DNA of 64,000 nucleotides from an uncultured Muribaculaceae bacterium. GTDB lineage: Bacteria > Bacteroidota > Bacteroidia > Bacteroidales > Muribaculaceae. The stretch covers positions 45,982 to 109,981 of the forward strand of contig CANQQE010000009.1 of assembly GCA_947625935.1 (NCBI GenBank). Direction: 5' to 3'. This document shows, one piece after another, positions 20,041-29,500 of this stretch; position 1 is the first letter of the stretch, and every line of letters begins with the position of its first letter. The notes below the pieces were generated by a model that saw only the letters and a program-made list of their open reading frames with translations, did no database searches and had not been told where the DNA came from. A program made the translations under genes and the position numbers.

Positions 20041-20292
20041 ATGAGTAAAAAGGAGAAACTAATCGCACGGCTTCTTAGCAGGCCAAAGGACTTCCATTAC
20101 GATGAAGCCAGAACGCTTTTGCAGTATTTTGGATTCGAGGAGAGCCACAAAGGGAAAACATCGGGCTCAAGGGTAGAGTTTGTCAAGGGTAACGACACGC
20201 TCTTACTGCATAAACCTCATCCTTCGGGTGAGTTGAAAAGTTACCAGGTAAAACAGTTGATAGACACTTTCAAAGAATTAAAATTACTCTGA
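20041..20292 (+). CDS. hicA: HicA-family toxin (mRNA interferase)
   Basis: HicA toxins are small double-stranded-RNA-binding-fold proteins that cleave mRNA. The 83-residue protein shows the family plan: 'PKDFHYDEARTLLQYFGFEE' (first helix and strand), 'SGSRVEFVKG', then the catalytic His region 'LLLHKPHPSGELKSYQVKQLID'. The next gene, a HicB antitoxin, starts after one base (TGA-T-ATG), so translation is coupled. The toxin-first order is common for hicAB. A strong promoter lies directly upstream. Confidence 0.88.
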   Translation: MSKKEKLIARLLSRPKDFHYDEARTLLQYFGFEESHKGKTSGSRVEFVKGNDTLLLHKPHPSGELKSYQVKQLIDTFKELKLL

Positions 20293-20293
20293 T

Positions 20294-20644
20294 ATGGGAC
20301 AGCTTAAATATAAAGGATATACCGGCTCGGTAGAGTTTAGCGATGAGGATAATTGCCTTTTTGGTAAAGTACAGGGGCTGCATGGCACTCTTATTTCCTA
20401 TGAGGGCACGACGATTGATGAAATCCGTTCTGATTTTGAGGACGCTGTCGACGCCTACCTCGAAAGTTGCGAAAGCAGAGGGATCACACCCGCAAAACCT
20501 TATAGCGGGAAATTGCTACTCCGTATGCCTTCTGAATTACACGGCAGAGTCGCGTCAGCGGCGTCAGCGGCGGGCACTACGATAAACGATTTTATAAATA
20601 TGGCTCTTTCAAATGAAATAGCGCATGGCACAGTCGCAAGATAA
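20294..20644 (+). CDS. hicB: HicB-family antitoxin
   Basis: 116-residue antitoxin expected to bind HicA and repress the hicAB promoter. The N-terminal half is a degraded RNase H-like HicB fold ('YKGYTGSVEFSDEDNCLFGK', 'GLHGTLISYEGTTIDEIRSDFEDAVDAYLE'); the C-terminal half 'SGKLLLRMPSELHGRVASA' followed by 'GTTINDFINMAL' is a ribbon-helix-helix DNA-binding domain. Both features are diagnostic of HicB. Directly after it lies a decayed fragment of another gene (20656-20754), so the pair may have been inserted into or next to that gene. Confidence 0.9.
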   Translation: MGQLKYKGYTGSVEFSDEDNCLFGKVQGLHGTLISYEGTTIDEIRSDFEDAVDAYLESCESRGITPAKPYSGKLLLRMPSELHGRVASAASAAGTTINDFINMALSNEIAHGTVAR

Positions 20645-20655
20645 ATTTCCCTTAA

Positions 20656-20754
20656 TCTTTTCCAGTATGGCTGACGCATGAGGTTGAAGAACCCACATGG
20701 CGTTGGAACGGCGGCTTCGTAATCGTCACCTTCAAACGCCGACAAGAAACATAG
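20656..20754 (+). pseudogene. 3' remnant of a lost gene (possible AlbA_2/ATP-binding regulator)
   Basis: A 32-codon frame between a TAA (20653-20655) and a TAG (20752-20754) reads 'EPTWRWNGGFVIVTFKRR' near its end. This resembles the extreme C-terminus of Bacteroidetes 'putative DNA-binding/ATP-binding' proteins (AlbA_2 plus GHKL ATPase), which end in G-G-F-x-V-x-F-x-R. There is no start codon in a sensible place and no upstream homology. The family call is a memory-based guess; that it is a truncated coding remnant is more secure. Confidence 0.4.
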
Positions 20755-20804
20755 TCCAAAGAGACCAAATAACCATAAATCAACAACTTATTCCATGAAA
20801 AACA

Positions 20805-21842
20805 ATGTGGGATTTCAATGAATACAAACGGCGCGGACTTGCGGTGGCAACGCTAATCACCACTGCCGCCGCGATGACCGCCGCAACCGACGGCGGAGGC
20901 TGGGAAGGGCTGCGGGGGAAGGAACTTCTCGAAGCAGTCGGAGCGTCGTGCAGCCCGGTCAATCTGAGGGAATCGTTGGCGTCTCCCGGAGGCGTGTGGG
21001 AAGCGTTCCGCTCCACCGACGCTTTGCCCGACGGCAGCGTAGACAACCGTTTTTCCGACCTCTCGGCAGAGTTCCCCGCCGACGGGCACTCGGCACCGCC
21101 TGCGATGGAAGCCGTAGCCATACTGCCGCCGCAATGGTGGGGCGGGTCGATGGCCGACGGCTCCGCACAGGGACGCGACCTTCACAACCTGTTGCCCGCA
21201 CCGCTTGGCACCGGAGATGTGAAAAAAAGCTACCCGCCGGGTAAAGTCACCGCTGCCGCATTTGACAACGGCGTGTGGAGGGCAGGCATAGGACTCGTCG
21301 ACGGCATAGAAATCAATATGTACCAACCACCGCGGGGATATGAGGGAGACTTCGCCCGTGCGGCGATGTACATGGTGGCGGTGTACCCCTGCGGTTTATG
21401 GAAAAACCTCGGCGAAAACTTTATGTCCGACAATTTCCCCCTGCTGCAGCCCTGGGCGATGCGCCAACTGATGGCATGGCACAATTCCGACCCCGTCAGC
21501 GACCAAGAGCGGCGACGCGACGAGGCCGTGGCGGCGTTGCAAGGGAACCATAACCCGTTTGTAACCAACCCGGCGTTGGCCGACTACATCTGGGGAGAGA
21601 AAGGAGGACAACCTTTCATCCCCGACCCTCCCGAACTGATACCGTTAAGAGCCTGTTACTCACTCTCCGACCCGCGCATAGACCTTTATTCCCCCTACAT
21701 CCCTCATGGGGCGAGATGGAGCGTCGACGGAACGGCTGTGACTGCCGACTATCTCGTGCCTGCGACACTCGGAGCGGGTACCCACGAACTGCGATTCTCA
21801 GCCGACGGCATAGAGGGGAAACTAAAAATCATAGTGCGATGA
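20805..21842 (+). CDS. Secreted endonuclease I family protein (EndA/NucM-like)
   Basis: Exported, non-specific DNA/RNA-degrading nuclease of the endonuclease I family. A signal peptide covers residues ~8-28 ('RRGLAVATLITTAAAMTAA'). The nuclease core has 'GRDLHNLLP' (His127, a conserved metal-site region), 'GDFARAAMYMVAVY' (181-194), 'LMAWHNSDPVSDQE' and 'ALQGNHNPFVTNP' (residues ~245-256). Family members usually have Arg-Asn between the last two motifs; here it is 'RRRDEA', with Asp in place of Asn. The last ~70 residues form an Ig-like sandwich. The next gene overlaps its stop codon (ATGA), suggesting joint expression. Confidence 0.85.
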   Translation: MWDFNEYKRRGLAVATLITTAAAMTAATDGGGWEGLRGKELLEAVGASCSPVNLRESLASPGGVWEAFRSTDALPDGSVDNRFSDLSAEFPADGHSAPPAMEAVAILPPQWWGGSMADGSAQGRDLHNLLPAPLGTGDVKKSYPPGKVTAAAFDNGVWRAGIGLVDGIEINMYQPPRGYEGDFARAAMYMVAVYPCGLWKNLGENFMSDNFPLLQPWAMRQLMAWHNSDPVSDQERRRDEAVAALQGNHNPFVTNPALADYIWGEKGGQPFIPDPPELIPLRACYSLSDPRIDLYSPYIPHGARWSVDGTAVTADYLVPATLGAGTHELRFSADGIEGKLKIIVR

Positions 21843-22510
21843 AAACAGTGCGATTCTTCTTTTACACCCTCGTTATTTCAGCCCTGACGTGGAGCTGCGG
21901 AGATTCCGACCCCGAGTTTGAACGCCCGCCGGTTCCCACCGTAACCCCCGCCCTGATATATGTGGAGGAAGGCTCCACAGCCGATGCGCGGGTGCTCGAC
22001 GCAAAAGATGTGGTTATCACAGAAAACAGCCGCCCCGACCTGTTTGATGCCCGATTAAACGGCCATGTAGTCACAGTCAGCGGATTTTCGGCGGGAGAAG
22101 GGATACTGACGCTGCTTGCCGACGACACCCGGCTGACGCTGACGGTAAAGGTGACACCGCGAGATGTGGACGACAGCTATGATTTCTCGCCCGAGCTGGC
22201 CGACTGCCGCACACGCTTCACCTCCGACCGTCTGACCATGGTCTACGACGACAACCCCGGCATTATCGTCACGCGACGCAGCGACGGACTGATAGAGATG
22301 CGCGACCTCTGCAGCGGCGACCACATCGCGTTTAACCCCGCCGGCGACACCGAAGGCCCGTTGGAACAGGCAGCATTGACAGTCAACGGCGTCGCGACGC
22401 CGCTCGAAAGCTGCACGCTGCAACGCCGTTGCGAAAACGGCGACCGATGGTATTCGATGCGCCGGCGCGGAGCCGCGGCCCGGGCCGTGCTCGTCCTCAC
22501 CTCCCTTTAG
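21839..22510 (+). CDS. Uncharacterised lipoprotein
   Basis: 223 residues starting at the ATG that overlaps the stop of the endonuclease gene (21839); the frame is open further upstream but those residues lie inside the nuclease gene. The signal peptide 'RFFFYTLVISALTWSCGDSDPEF' has a clear lipobox Cys followed by acidic residues, as in surface-exposed Bacteroidetes lipoproteins. The mature part is predicted beta-rich: a Pro-rich linker, then an Ig-like stretch ('HVVTVSGFSAGEGILTLLADDTRLTLTVKV'-type pattern). I do not recognise a family. Coupling to the endonuclease gene suggests a partner or accessory role. Its 3' end overlaps the convergent receptor gene by 4 bases. Confidence 0.75.
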   Translation: MKTVRFFFYTLVISALTWSCGDSDPEFERPPVPTVTPALIYVEEGSTADARVLDAKDVVITENSRPDLFDARLNGHVVTVSGFSAGEGILTLLADDTRLTLTVKVTPRDVDDSYDFSPELADCRTRFTSDRLTMVYDDNPGIIVTRRSDGLIEMRDLCSGDHIAFNPAGDTEGPLEQAALTVNGVATPLESCTLQRRCENGDRWYSMRRRGAAARAVLVLTSL

Positions 22511-25260
22511 CGGCGCATATTGTTGCGGCTCTGAGGCTCATTACCCTTGCCGAACGAATTGAACCGATAGGTGAACGTCACCATGAAATACCTCGTCAGC
22601 GAGTTATAACGCGTGTCGTCGATATAGTTGGCGGTGACCGTGCGGCTCACGTTTGACTTCTGTTGCAACAGGTCATAGACCTTGAGTGCCACTGTCGCAG
22701 CCTTCCCGGCCATGAACTGATAGGAAATCGAGCCGTTCCACATCCAATAGTTTGAGTCAAATCCCGAAGCATATCCCGATGTGCCGTTGTAGCTTATGTC
22801 AGATGCCAGAACGAGGCCGAAGGGAGTGTAGTAGGTGCCCGTGAAAGTGCCGCCGTAGGAGTGGACGGTGGGGGTGGTGGCCGTCTGCAGCGAGTTCCAG
22901 GTGGTCTGTATGTTATAGTATGGACGCAATTCAAGCTCCACATTCTGAGGCCGCCAGGCTATCGCGGCGGTCTCGTTGACGTTAAGCGACATACTGGTGT
23001 TGCGCAAGCCGTTGTTGAATCCTACGTTGTGGTTCAGCATCGAGAAGAAATGGTTGGAGAACATCCAGTTCTTGTTGCGCAGCGGCATCGAGAACATATT
23101 CATCGCCCGCAGGCTCCACACACCGTCGACATTGGCATAAGTCGTGACCTGACCGCCTGTCTCGGGGTTATAGGTGGTGCGCGACACTATGCTGTTCTGC
23201 ACCATCTGCGCGTCGGCCATCACCATGATTGACCGCTGACTTTCGGCGTTATAGTCCTGGAAACGCAGGCGCAGGTAATGGGTGAACGACGGGTCGAGGT
23301 TGGGATTACCGATAACCACGCGAAGGGGGTTGGAATAGTCGGCTACCGGCTGCAACTGCGTCATCGACGGCTGGGAACTGCGGCCGCGGTAGTTGATGAA
23401 GATAGACCGGCTCTTGCCCAACTTATAACGGTATCGCAGGAACGGGGCAACATTCCACACCCAGCGGCGCGGGATGCTCTTTTCAGAGTTGATGATATTG
23501 GTGCTCTTTGACATCGACGGCACAAGCGACAGACCGGCGTCGAGGGTGTAGTTTTTCTTTACCTGCTTGAAACCGACGCGTATATCCTGAGTGAAGAAAT
23601 TATTGCGGAAACGGTCGCTGAGGTCATCGACAAAACTCATGTCGGGGCTGATCACCGGCAAGCCCGTCGGGCCGTCGGGAAACTCAACCTCACGGTCATA
23701 GACCAACTTGTCGGCGTTGTTCCAGCGATAGTTGAACTGATAGGAGAAAGTCAGGAAACGCCCCTTCTTGACATCGCCCAACGGCTCGGTCCATGTGGCG
23801 CGCGCCCTGATCTGATTGCTCCATGTGTGGTCGTTGCTGAACTGGTCATAAGTGTCGGTGTCATCGTCAAGCAGATAGAACAGGTTGTGGGAGAATGTGT
23901 TGCTCTTTTCGCGGACATTGCTCATCGAGTAACGCAGATTCAGTGAATAGCTGCGGCCGGGATGTGACTTGAAGTTGTGGTTGAACGTGGCGTCACCCCC
24001 TAACTCAAACGAGTTGCCGCGGGAATCGACGGTGTTGAAACTGCGGTTCACCTTAGTTCTGAGCGGATCGCCGGCCATCGTGAGCGTCGAGTCGATGCTC
24101 TCGCTGTCGTTATGGTTGATTGATAAGCGAGGGCGGAAATCAAAGGTGTTGAACGAGTCGGGTTTCCACTCGATGCGGAAATCGGCTCTCAGGTTGTGTC
24201 CCTTGTCGCGGGCCCTCGAACCGCTTTCGGAGTATGATGTCGAGTCGGGGAACAGGTACTGGCGGTTTTGCAGCGAGCGCGTGTCGCGGTCGGTATGGGA
24301 ATACATCAGGTCGCCGCCAACGCGGAAAATCTCTTTGTTGCCCACGTTGAAGTTGAATCCGAGAGTCTGCGAGGTGTTGATGCCGCGGTCACCACCGAAC
24401 CGGCGGAAACGGTTGCCGTTACCGTCAGTGAAACCGAGGTCGTTGGTGTTGTTGGCTCCCCCGAGCACAGTAAACTGGTTATCGTTCCAGAAACGGTTTA
24501 TGTTGAATGTGGTCTGGTAGCGGTCATCGGTGCCGTAGCCCCCCTCCACCGTGCCAAACCAGCCGTTCTTCATCCCCTTCTTGACAGTCAGGTTGATCAC
24601 CGTCTCATCCTCCCCGTCGTCGACGCCGGTCAGCCGAGCCAGGTCGCTCTTGCGGTCCACCACCTGCAGCTTGTCGACCATGTTGACCGGGAGGTTCTTT
24701 GATGCCACCTTTGGGTCATCCGAGAAAAATTCCTTACCGTCGACAAGAATCTTGGTAATCTCGCGGCCGTTGGCCGTGATTTTACCGTCAGCATCCACCT
24801 CCACACCCGGAAGCCGCTTCAGCAGATCCTCTACCACGGCGTTAGGCTGTGTTTTGTAGGAGTCGGCGTTATACTCCACTGTGTCCTCCATCACCTTCAC
24901 CGGGGTCTTGACACCCACGACGGTAGCCTCCTTGAGCATCACGGTCGACTCGCGCAGAGTGATTGGAGGCACCTTGGCCGCGCCGTCACCCACCGTCACA
25001 TCTCTGTAGGCCGTGACATACCCCAGATAAGATGCCGAAACGATATATTTCCCGGCCCTCAGACCGTCGATGGTGTAATTGCCGTCGAGATCGGCGGCGG
25101 TTCCTTTGACATAAGAGCTGTCGCGGGCTGAAAGCAACCTCACGGTCGCATCGGGCAAACCCTCGCCGGCCTCGTCCCTGACCACTCCTCGCAGAGAGGC
25201 GGCTTGAGCCACGGCAACCGCGACAGTCAGCATTATGGCAGTCAAAATTTTTTCATACAT
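22507..25260 (-). CDS. Outer-membrane beta-barrel receptor with carboxypeptidase-regulatory-like domain
   Basis: 917-residue TonB-receptor-like protein: signal peptide to 'AQAAS' (~residue 21), a carboxypeptidase-regulatory-like domain ('LRGVVRDEAGEGLPDATVRLL'), a plug-like region with 'DLLKRLPGVEVDADGKI' and 'ILVDGKEFFSDDPKVASKNLP', and a long barrel of the OMP_b-brl_3 type. There is no SusD-like partner next to it, so it is probably not a glycan importer; proteins of this group are of unknown or siderophore-, peptide- or metal-related roles. It lies alone on the minus strand, tail to tail with the lipoprotein gene. Confidence 0.9.
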   Translation of the reverse strand: MYEKILTAIMLTVAVAVAQAASLRGVVRDEAGEGLPDATVRLLSARDSSYVKGTAADLDGNYTIDGLRAGKYIVSASYLGYVTAYRDVTVGDGAAKVPPITLRESTVMLKEATVVGVKTPVKVMEDTVEYNADSYKTQPNAVVEDLLKRLPGVEVDADGKITANGREITKILVDGKEFFSDDPKVASKNLPVNMVDKLQVVDRKSDLARLTGVDDGEDETVINLTVKKGMKNGWFGTVEGGYGTDDRYQTTFNINRFWNDNQFTVLGGANNTNDLGFTDGNGNRFRRFGGDRGINTSQTLGFNFNVGNKEIFRVGGDLMYSHTDRDTRSLQNRQYLFPDSTSYSESGSRARDKGHNLRADFRIEWKPDSFNTFDFRPRLSINHNDSESIDSTLTMAGDPLRTKVNRSFNTVDSRGNSFELGGDATFNHNFKSHPGRSYSLNLRYSMSNVREKSNTFSHNLFYLLDDDTDTYDQFSNDHTWSNQIRARATWTEPLGDVKKGRFLTFSYQFNYRWNNADKLVYDREVEFPDGPTGLPVISPDMSFVDDLSDRFRNNFFTQDIRVGFKQVKKNYTLDAGLSLVPSMSKSTNIINSEKSIPRRWVWNVAPFLRYRYKLGKSRSIFINYRGRSSQPSMTQLQPVADYSNPLRVVIGNPNLDPSFTHYLRLRFQDYNAESQRSIMVMADAQMVQNSIVSRTTYNPETGGQVTTYANVDGVWSLRAMNMFSMPLRNKNWMFSNHFFSMLNHNVGFNNGLRNTSMSLNVNETAAIAWRPQNVELELRPYYNIQTTWNSLQTATTPTVHSYGGTFTGTYYTPFGLVLASDISYNGTSGYASGFDSNYWMWNGSISYQFMAGKAATVALKVYDLLQQKSNVSRTVTANYIDDTRYNSLTRYFMVTFTYRFNSFGKGNEPQSRNNMRR

Positions 25261-25395
25261 GAAGTGAATGATGAAGGGATTTTTTGTTAAAACATTAAAA
25301 TAGACACCTTTTTATCCGATTGGTTTAACCTCATCGATAAAAATTGCACCACAATTGTTGTTAAAATACACCTTTTACGGTATTTTTACCCGATT

Positions 25396-25427
25396 TTTGG
25401 TTATTAAAATAAAGGTAACTATATTTG
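25396..25427 (+). promoter_or_regulatory. Promoter of the lipoprotein-thiF-porW-porX-tsaE-birA run
   Basis: TTTG (25396-25399), 20 nt, TATATTTG (25420-25427): perfect consensus, 26 nt before the first start codon. No other clear promoter is seen until after birA, so it may drive all six genes. Confidence 0.8.
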
Positions 25428-25453
25428 CTTTTCAATATAAATTAACCTTATTT

Positions 25454-25753
25454 ATGAAATTCAGCCTAAAATATAAATTAATTCTGCCAGTCGCAGCGTT
25501 GTTGGCGATGACAGGATGTGTGCCGATATCCGACTCTTACACAGTCGATTACTACCCTATCGACTACTATGGCCCGGCTCTTCCTCCGCCAGTGCCTATC
25601 TACCCGCTACCACCGGCCTACTATCCCCCCGCGCCACCGAAACCATCCCCCGTCAGGCCCAAACCGACACCCTCTCCCGACCCCGTACGGCCCGGGCATC
25701 AACCGGGTCAACGTCCTGGTGGTCAACGCCCTGGCGCAGGCGCGCGCCGCTGA
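25454..25753 (+). CDS. Small proline-rich lipoprotein
   Basis: 99 residues from the ATG at 25454; an in-frame earlier start at 25355 would precede the promoter. Signal peptide 'KLILPVAALLAMTGCVP' with lipobox Cys near residue 22. The mature part is first Tyr/Asp rich ('YTVDYYPIDYYGPALPPP') and then a Pro/Arg/Gly low-complexity tail with P-x-P repeats. No family recognised; such tails often span the periplasm or interact with peptidoglycan. It is the first gene after a strong promoter and 21 nt ahead of the ThiF-like gene. Confidence 0.75.
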   Translation: MKFSLKYKLILPVAALLAMTGCVPISDSYTVDYYPIDYYGPALPPPVPIYPLPPAYYPPAPPKPSPVRPKPTPSPDPVRPGHQPGQRPGGQRPGAGARR

Positions 25754-25774
25754 AAAACCAATACACTTACCGGC

Positions 25775-26527
25775 ATGATTCAGGACATCACAACAGAGTG
25801 GAGCGACGACGAACTGCAACGCTACCAACGCCAAATGCTCCTCCCCGAGATAGGCGAGCGCGGCCAATCTCTGCTGCGCTCGGCTCATCTGCTCGTCATC
25901 GGGGCGGGCGCATTAGGCTCAGCGGCAGCATATTATCTCACAGCCGCCGGAATCGGACGGCTGACAATCGTCGACGGCGATCGTGTGGACTACTCAAACC
26001 TGCAACGCCAGATACTCCACTCCACCGCCGATGTCGGGCGGCTGAAAGTGGAGTCCGCGCGCGACAAGCTGACCGCTCTCAACCCCAATGTAACGATAGA
26101 AACCGTAGCTGAGATGTTTGACCGCGACAATGCGGCGTCACTGCTGTGCGACGTCGATTTCGTGATTGACGCGACCGACAACTACGAGGCTAAATTTCTG
26201 ATAAATGACATCTGTGTCGCAGCCGGAATCCCGTTCAGCCACGGAGCCATATCACGCTTCTGCGGACAAGCGACCACATGGGTCAAAGGCTCGCCATGCT
26301 ACCGCTGCCTTTTCCCGGCCCCACCCGCCAAAGAGCCGTTCGCAGGGCCTTTCGGGGCCGTGCCCGGGGTCGTCGGATCAATCCAGGCCGCCGAGGCCAT
26401 CAAGTTTGTAACCGGCGTAGGTGAACTGCTGACAGGCCGGTTGCTGACCATAGACCTGCTGACCATGCGGTTCGCAACCATCGCATTCCCGCGCGACCGC
26501 GCCTGCAAATGTTGCGGCGGGCAATAA
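25775..26527 (+). CDS. ThiF/MoeB/HesA-family adenylyltransferase (E1-like)
   Basis: Activates the C-terminal glycine of a small ubiquitin-like sulfur carrier (ThiS or MoaD type) by adenylation. The nucleotide-binding 'VIGAGALGSAAAYYLTAAGIG' and 'IVDGDRVDYSNLQRQILH' are textbook; two zinc CxxC pairs are present ('SPCYRCLFP' and the C-terminal 'CKCCGG'). 250 residues means no rhodanese extension. No thiamine or molybdopterin genes lie nearby, so ThiF cannot be told from MoeB; hence no symbol. It sits between a lipoprotein gene and porW with short gaps (21 and 28 nt). Confidence 0.88.
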   Translation: MIQDITTEWSDDELQRYQRQMLLPEIGERGQSLLRSAHLLVIGAGALGSAAAYYLTAAGIGRLTIVDGDRVDYSNLQRQILHSTADVGRLKVESARDKLTALNPNVTIETVAEMFDRDNAASLLCDVDFVIDATDNYEAKFLINDICVAAGIPFSHGAISRFCGQATTWVKGSPCYRCLFPAPPAKEPFAGPFGAVPGVVGSIQAAEAIKFVTGVGELLTGRLLTIDLLTMRFATIAFPRDRACKCCGGQ

Positions 26528-26555
26528 ACCGTGACTCGCAATCGTTAAATATAAG

Positions 26556-29500
26556 ATGAAAAATACCCGATGGACCAGTTTGTTGGCGGTATCGGCGATC
26601 GTCCTCACAGCGGTCGCCTTTTCGGCGTGCTCTTTGAAAAAGAACACCGCCGCAAACCGCAACTACACTGCGTTCATCACCCGCTACAACATCTATTTCA
26701 ACGGCGACACCCACTATAAAGAGACTTTAGCCGAGATGGAACGGGCCTACGAGGATGACTACTCTCAGATGGTGTTCATGCACCCGGTCGAGGCCAAGTC
26801 TGACCCCAAAGCCCCCCAGCCCACCGGCAATTTCGACCGCTCGATAGAGAAGGCACAAAAAGCCATACAATTACGCTCTATAAAAAAACGCCCCGCCAAG
26901 AAATCAGGGAAAGCCAACGACCCCGCCTATAAGGCGTGGATGAAGCGCGAGGAATACAACCCCTTTCTTCACAACGCATGGCTGATGATGGGCCGCGGCC
27001 AATACTACAACGGCGACTTTCTCGGCGCGGCCTCGACTTTCTTCTACATCTCGAAACACTTCAAATGGCTTCCCAACACCGTCACCGAGGCCAATCTGTG
27101 GCAAGCTCGCAGCTACTGCGGTCTCGACTGGCTTTTTGAGGCGGAGACAATCCTCAACCGCATCAAGCCCGAGGAGCTGACAAACAAGACCCTTAAAGGG
27201 CTGTACAACTACACCTACGCCGACTGGTGCATACGCAGCGGCGAGTACGAGAAATCAATACCCTATCTGAAAGAGGCTATCCACTACGCCAAAGGGCCGC
27301 AGAAAACCCGCCTCAACTTCCTCCTTGGGCAGGTCTACTCCCGTCTCGGGCGCAAGACAGAAGCCTACGAGGCGTTCAAGAAGGCCGGGAGCGCATCAAG
27401 CGCATCATACCGCACCAAGTTCAATGCCCGCATCAAACAGAGCGAAGTCTACACCGGCGAAAACATAGAGCCTGAGGTCAAAGCCCTGAAACGCATGACC
27501 CGTTATGACCGCAACGCCGAGTATCTCGACCAGGTATATTACGCCATAGGCAACCTCTACCTGAGCCGAGGCGACACTCTACAGGCCATCGAGAACTACA
27601 AGCTCGCAGCCGAAAAGAGCAAGCGCAACGGCATCGACAAAGCCATCAGTCAGATAACGCTGGGACAACTCTATTATACCCGGCACGAATATGACCTCGC
27701 GCAGCCATGTTTCGCCGAGGCTCTGCCACTGCTTCCTGAAGACTACCCCGACTACGCACTGCTGAAACGCCGCTCCGACGTGCTCGACGAGCTCGCCGTC
27801 TATTCCCAGAATGTCACGCTTCAGGACTCGCTGCTGCGGCTGTCGGCGATGAGCGAGGAAGACAGGATGAAGGTGATAAACCGAATCATCGACGACCTCA
27901 AAAAGAAGGAGAAAGAGGAAGCGGAAGCCGCCGCCCGCGAGGAATATCTCGCTGAGCAGGCCGCTAAAGGAAACACCCTCAACTCCACTAACGCACCCCA
28001 AAGTTTTACCCTCAACAGCGACGATTCATGGTACTTCTATAATGCGGCTACCCGCAACGCCGGCAAAACCGACTTCCAGAAACGGTGGGGAAGCCGCAAA
28101 CTTGAGGATGACTGGCGACGCCGCAACAAATCGTCGTTTGACATGAACGACTTCGGTTCCAACGACGAGGATGACGATGAAGCAAAAGATGCAGGTGAGG
28201 AAGGCAAGGAAACATCGTCCGAAACCCCTGAAGAAAAGGAGGCCAAGGAGCATGAAAACGACCCTCACTTCCCCGAGTACTACCTGAAACAGATTCCGGC
28301 CACCGACGATGAGCGCATGGTGTCGAACGACGTTATTCAGGAAGGGCTTTACAACATGGGTGTAATCCTTAAAGACAAATTAGAGGACTACCCGGCCGCG
28401 GCGAGCGAGTTCGGCCGGTTGCTGACACGCTATCCCGACAACGTGTACCGACTTGACACATACTACAATCTCTATCTGATGTATATGCGCGAAGGGCGCA
28501 CTGCCGATGCCGAACGTTACCGACAGCTCATCATCAGCGACTTCCCCGACTCGAAATACGGACAGGCGATGCGCGACCCCCGCTATCTCGACAACCTCAA
28601 GGCGATGGACTCGCAACAGGAGGGGATGTATGAACGCGCCTACGAGGCTTATCTGGCCAATCGCAACGACCAGGTACACAACGCCTACAACGAGATGGTG
28701 GCCAAATTCCCCATGAGTAAGCTGATGCCTAAGTTCATGTTCCTGCACGCACTGGCCTATGTAACCGAAAAGAAACCCGAGGAATTCCAGTCCACACTGA
28801 AAAGCCTGCTTGAGCTATATCCTGAAACCGACATAACCCCGCTCGCCTCGTCATATCTCAAACAGATGGCTCGCGGACGGCAATTGCAGTCGTCAGGCTC
28901 CAATATGCGCGGTATGCTGTGGGACTTGAGGCTGACCAACGACTCGACCATGACCGGCGACCCCGACGCACCGGCGCAGTTTGAACTGAACCCCGACAAC
29001 GAGCAATATCTCGTGCTGTTGTTCCCCACTGACTCAGTCTCGTCAAACCAGTTGCTTTTTGACATAGCCCGACACAACTTCACTTCGTTTGTCGTCAAGG
29101 ATTTTGATCTCGAACAAATGAACTTTGGACGGCTCGGATTGCTTATAATAAAGGGATTCACCAACATGAACGAGCTGAACCATTACCGCAGGGTGATGGC
29201 CGACGACACTAAATTGCAGATACCCCGACAGGTGCGCCCTGTGATTATAAGCGCAAAGAATTTTGAAACGTTAATCAAGGAAGGACGATCGTTTGAAGAG
29301 TATTTCCGCTATCTTGAGGAGCAAAACTACCGTGAGGCTCAGGAAAATGTGCTTCCGCCGGAAGTATTCGGCGAACCCGAGACCCTTAAAGAAGCCGAGG
29401 AGGCACCCGCGCCTGAGAACTTGCCCGCCGCCACAGGCGACCAACCTGAACCGGAGCCTGTCGAAAACCGGACTAACACGCCGAAGCCTGATGCGGAACC

